DNA of 15,930 nt from Pavlovales sp. CCMP2436. Lineage: Eukaryota; Haptophyta; Pavlovophyceae; Pavlovales. Of the stretch, positions 14,017 through 15,930 are shown one piece after another (position 1 is the first letter of the stretch; each line of letters starts with the position of its first letter). A model generated the notes under the pieces. It had not been told where the DNA came from. It did not search any database and saw only the letters and a program-made list of their open reading frames with translations. The position numbers and the translations under genes are program-made. The stretch covers positions 126,048-141,977 of the forward strand of contig MU631643.1 of NCBI GenBank assembly GCA_026770615.1, in the 5' to 3' direction.

Positions 14017-14428
14017 CGCACCCGCACATCTGCCCTGCGAGCTGCGAACCCAGCGACAGTGTGCCCAGCGCAATGATGGACATCTCATGCGGGGAGCCGC
14101 TCCAGCCAGACCCGTGCATCCCGGGCACCCACACAGGGACATCTCCGATGCTCGCCGAGTCGAGGACTTTGAACACGAGCTCGGGGGGAAGGTTGGTCGC
14201 CGAAGAGATGAGCAGGGCTGCGTGTGCCGCGTGCGAGGCGAGAGCACGCTGCACGCTTGTAGCGGTGGCCACGAGTTCGAATCGCGCCTCTGCGACGCCG
14301 CGTGCGCTAGCGAGGTGGCGCGTCACTTGCTCGGCACGCTCCCACCCCTGCATTGAAGCTCCGAGCGGGCGCTCGAGCAAGTGGCCGTTCAAGGCCCGGG
14401 CGCCTCGTTTAAAACTGTGCGATTGCAT
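14006..14428 (-). CDS. Hypothetical protein, 140 codons
   Basis: Starts ATG at 14428 and ends TAG in the R3 copy at 14006. Protein-like composition with helical, alanine-rich middle (ELVATATSVQRALASHAA) and a segment NLPPELVFKVLDSASI that resembles an F-box opening (Leu-Pro-x-Glu-Leu...Val-Leu), but too little is present to name it. The C-terminal six or so residues lie in repeat sequence. The real coding part may therefore end earlier at a splice donor (for example GTGCGAAA near 14015). GC content and codon use match the large exon at 13002-13569, so it may be an upstream exon of the same gene. Confidence 0.4.
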   Translation of the reverse strand: MQSHSFKRGARALNGHLLERPLGASMQGWERAEQVTRHLASARGVAEARFELVATATSVQRALASHAAHAALLISSATNLPPELVFKVLDSASIGDVPVWVPGMHGSGWSGSPHEMSIIALGTLSLGSQLAGQMCGCENI

Positions 14429-14444
14429 TAATGGAATGACTGTG

Positions 14445-14607
14445 TGAAAATATCTTTAAAAACGTCCGGTCCCGTTCGCGGTCTCCCAGTTCAAACTGGG
14501 ACCAGCTCCCGAGCCCCCGGATACCGTCATCCCCGCTAAGATTGATCAGGCACACGACTCTCGACGACACTCGACTTGCGCGCTGATCAACCTCTGCTGC
14601 ATCTCGC
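14445..14607 (-). repeat. Inverted copy of the R5-R3 pair
   Basis: Minus strand: GGTTGATCAGCGCGCAAGTC (R5) followed by GACGGTATCCGGGGGCTC ... GGACCGGACGTTTTTAAAG (R3). The R3 centre here is a hairpin, TCCCAGTT with AACTGGGA. Same order as 5067-5233 on the plus strand. Confidence 0.65.
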
Positions 14608-14748
14608 TCGTCTCGAAATGCGGCTCGCCTGCGCACGCATCGCACCTACAGCACATAATACTACAATCAGAGAAAGTGAATCTCTGCGCCAGCCCACCTC
14701 CCCCCTACCCCTTCCCCCCTACCCGCTCCTTGCTTGTCAGTTGTTCAA

Positions 14749-15471
14749 CTAAATTTCTCGTGTCGCCTCGAAGTGTGTCATGTTGGCGTCGATAGTGATT
14801 ACGCATATTTGTCTGCCTTGCCCGCTGCGCGATGCCATGAGCAATTCACCGAGGGTCTTATTCTGCCGTACTCTGCCTCCTGTAGTAGTTCGGTGTATCC
14901 ATGTGGTACTGCCGATCCGCGGTTGGTGCGGGGTGAATGCGTAATATAGCAGGTCGATAATGTCGCACACTTTGCCGGGGTCTCTGCTTAGTTTCAGCAC
15001 CGCGATGTCTGTTCCCATGACTGTCGCTATACTGTGGAGCATGTTGTCTGACATACATGCGGCCTGGTTTGCTGGGAAGTGGGGAGAGCCGTGTTTTGCT
15101 TGCGCTGCTATTGGCCAGAAGTTGGGTCGCTTACTGTGGTCTAGGTCATTCCCCATGAGGTCATCCGGATCTATATCCAGTCTGTATAGCCTGAGGGCCT
15201 TCTTAACCTCCACCGGGAAGGCGATTGCTAGTGTGATTGCTGGCTCCCGTATTTGTATGGCTGCGTTCCAGCTGGCTGGTCGCCCTGAGCTCTTTAGTGC
15301 CGCATAAATCAGGCAGTTTCCGTCGCCATTCACGTGTTCTGGGGTTAGCGCTACTGACGCCAACTGGCTATTTAAGTTGCCGACCGGGGCTCGCATCCGT
15401 TGCGCTGTGATGTCTTGGTCGTTCCCATTGTCGCTTGGTGGTTGCTGGTTTCTGCTCTGTATTTCTTGCAT
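14749..15471 (-). CDS. OTU-like cysteine protease ORF, probably from a retroelement
   Basis: 240 codons from ATG 15471 to TAG 14749. The OTU signature is clear: VNGDGNCLIYAALKSSG, with Asp50 and nucleophile Cys53 (DGNC); a helix DNMLHSIATVMGTDIAVLKL; and a C-terminal ITIDANMTHFEA whose His233 fits the catalytic His. OTU domains cleave ubiquitin-type isopeptide bonds; in several algal and fungal non-LTR retrotransposons (Dualen/RandI type) an OTU-like domain is carried by the element itself. No RT or endonuclease is present here, so the element assignment is inference. It overlaps the upstream basic ORF by 100 bases in another frame. A TGA follows the TAG four codons later. Function as a protease: likely; host versus element: open. 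Confidence 0.7.
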   Translation of the reverse strand: MQEIQSRNQQPPSDNGNDQDITAQRMRAPVGNLNSQLASVALTPEHVNGDGNCLIYAALKSSGRPASWNAAIQIREPAITLAIAFPVEVKKALRLYRLDIDPDDLMGNDLDHSKRPNFWPIAAQAKHGSPHFPANQAACMSDNMLHSIATVMGTDIAVLKLSRDPGKVCDIIDLLYYAFTPHQPRIGSTTWIHRTTTGGRVRQNKTLGELLMASRSGQGRQICVITIDANMTHFEATREI

Positions 15472-15836
15472 GGCGGTGGGCCTAGGAGATTCTGGCTAGG
15501 CAAGCGTTTTGTGCCGGGTTTTTTTCCGGGATAGTTGGCCTTTTTGTGTGGCGCTTTTGATTGGCTTTGGCTGGCGGGGCGTTTGCGTGTGGGGGCTGCT
15601 TGGTTGCCAGCGCTGAGTTGGGATGCTGCTCGGCAACGTGGCTGTCCATTCGGTCTGGCGGGGGGCTGTATCGGTGGGCTTGGTGTGGCAGACGGGCGAT
15701 CGCTTGGGGTGGGTGGGTTTGGCGTGGGCGACTGTACATGTGCTGTGTGTAAATATCTTATATATTTATAATAGGGATTCAAGCTGGCGTCTGACTGTTC
15801 TGAATGTTGTGTTGGTCTGAGTGCTGCGTCGCCCAT
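15372..15836 (-). CDS. Basic, proline-rich ORF upstream of the OTU ORF
   Basis: 154 codons from ATG 15836 to TAA 15372. The ATG and first ~20 codons lie within the family-S copy. Then comes a Pro/Ser/Thr-rich stretch (PTPNPPTPSDRPSATPSPP) and a Lys-rich segment (KAPHKKANYPGKKPGTKR) like a nucleic-acid-binding or nuclear-localisation region. This is the kind of small basic ORF1 that precedes the polymerase ORF in LINEs. All three minus frames are fairly open here because the DNA has few T-A steps, so the frame choice is uncertain. In the OTU frame the only interruptions back to 15930 are a TAG and a TAA. Confidence 0.3.
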   Translation of the reverse strand: MGDAALRPTQHSEQSDASLNPYYKYIRYLHTAHVQSPTPNPPTPSDRPSATPSPPIQPPARPNGQPRCRAASQLSAGNQAAPTRKRPASQSQSKAPHKKANYPGKKPGTKRLPSQNLLGPPPCKKYRAETSNHQATMGTTKTSQRNGCEPRSAT

Positions 15837-15881
15837 TGCCTGCTGCGTGCCTTAGTCGGCTGCGCTGGCTTGGGCGCCACC
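15769..15881 (-). repeat. Family-S repeat, full-length copy 2
   Basis: Minus strand GGTGGCGCCCAAGCCAGC to GCTTGAATCCCTATTATA, about 95% identical by eye to 4229-4344. It sits at the 5' side of the OTU transcription direction. Confidence 0.85.
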
Positions 15882-15930
15882 GCGCGTGCCGATGGATCTC
15901 CGGTAGTGTGCCCGGGCAAGGGCGTTTAGG

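Noticed and set aside
14240..14290. GTTCGAATC at 14275-14283 looked like a tRNA T-loop.
   Set aside because: No acceptor stem, anticodon arm or A box could be placed around it; it lies in a protein-like minus-strand ORF.
1..15930. Dinoflagellate-type spliced leader (CCATTTTGGCTCAAG-like) as a lineage marker.
   Set aside because: No such sequence was seen by eye on either strand, so it gives no support for a dinoflagellate.

Overview
The window looks like nuclear DNA of a unicellular eukaryote, most likely an alga or related protist. It has GC-rich coding islands in AT-rich spacers, spliceosomal-type junctions (GT...AG, possibly GC...AG), the decayed end of a LINE-like reverse transcriptase, dispersed SINE-like repeats, an ARM-BTB gene and an OTU-protease ORF. 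No operons, Shine-Dalgarno sites, tRNAs, rRNAs or CRISPR arrays were found. The lineage cannot be fixed from the sequence alone, and all functions are inferred from motifs read by eye.

Layout. 1-498 (minus): start of a secreted PstS-like phosphate-binding protein that runs off the left edge. 499-2309: no convincing gene, but a strong palindrome at 1005-1071. 2310-5030: the 3' part of a LINE-type reverse transcriptase gene with a C-terminal zinc-knuckle, broken by two later insertions (2697-3305 and 4106-4362), each with its own target-site duplication; the sequence then grades into an A/C-rich tail. 4924-5423: a run of short dispersed repeats, here called R4, R5, R3 and R2. 5444-6958 (plus): an ARM-repeat/BTB gene with two in-frame stops and two frameshifts. 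7015-8400: mostly empty AT-rich DNA. 8401-8780: a foldback and a weak ORF.

8808-13569 (minus): the most unusual part. It reads as pieces of an intron-rich gene, or neighbouring genes. At least five exons are preceded by extra, usually shortened copies of their own 3' splice site plus first codons. The copies mostly keep the same splice phase and often differ by synonymous changes. The copy nearest the 3' side is the most complete one in each array.

13570-14735: repeats R2 and R3, an alanine-rich tandem repeat, a hypothetical minus-strand ORF, and an inverted R5-R3 copy. 14749-15836 (minus): an OTU-like cysteine protease ORF, with an overlapping basic, proline-rich ORF upstream whose ATG lies inside a copy of the ~115 bp SINE-like repeat (family S). 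That family occurs about seven times in the window.

How the parts relate: much of the window is shaped by retroelements and local tandem duplication. The stops that break the recognisable protein families here are TAA or TAG, never TGA. Ordinary pseudogene decay explains this most simply, but TAA/TAG-as-Gln deserves a test.
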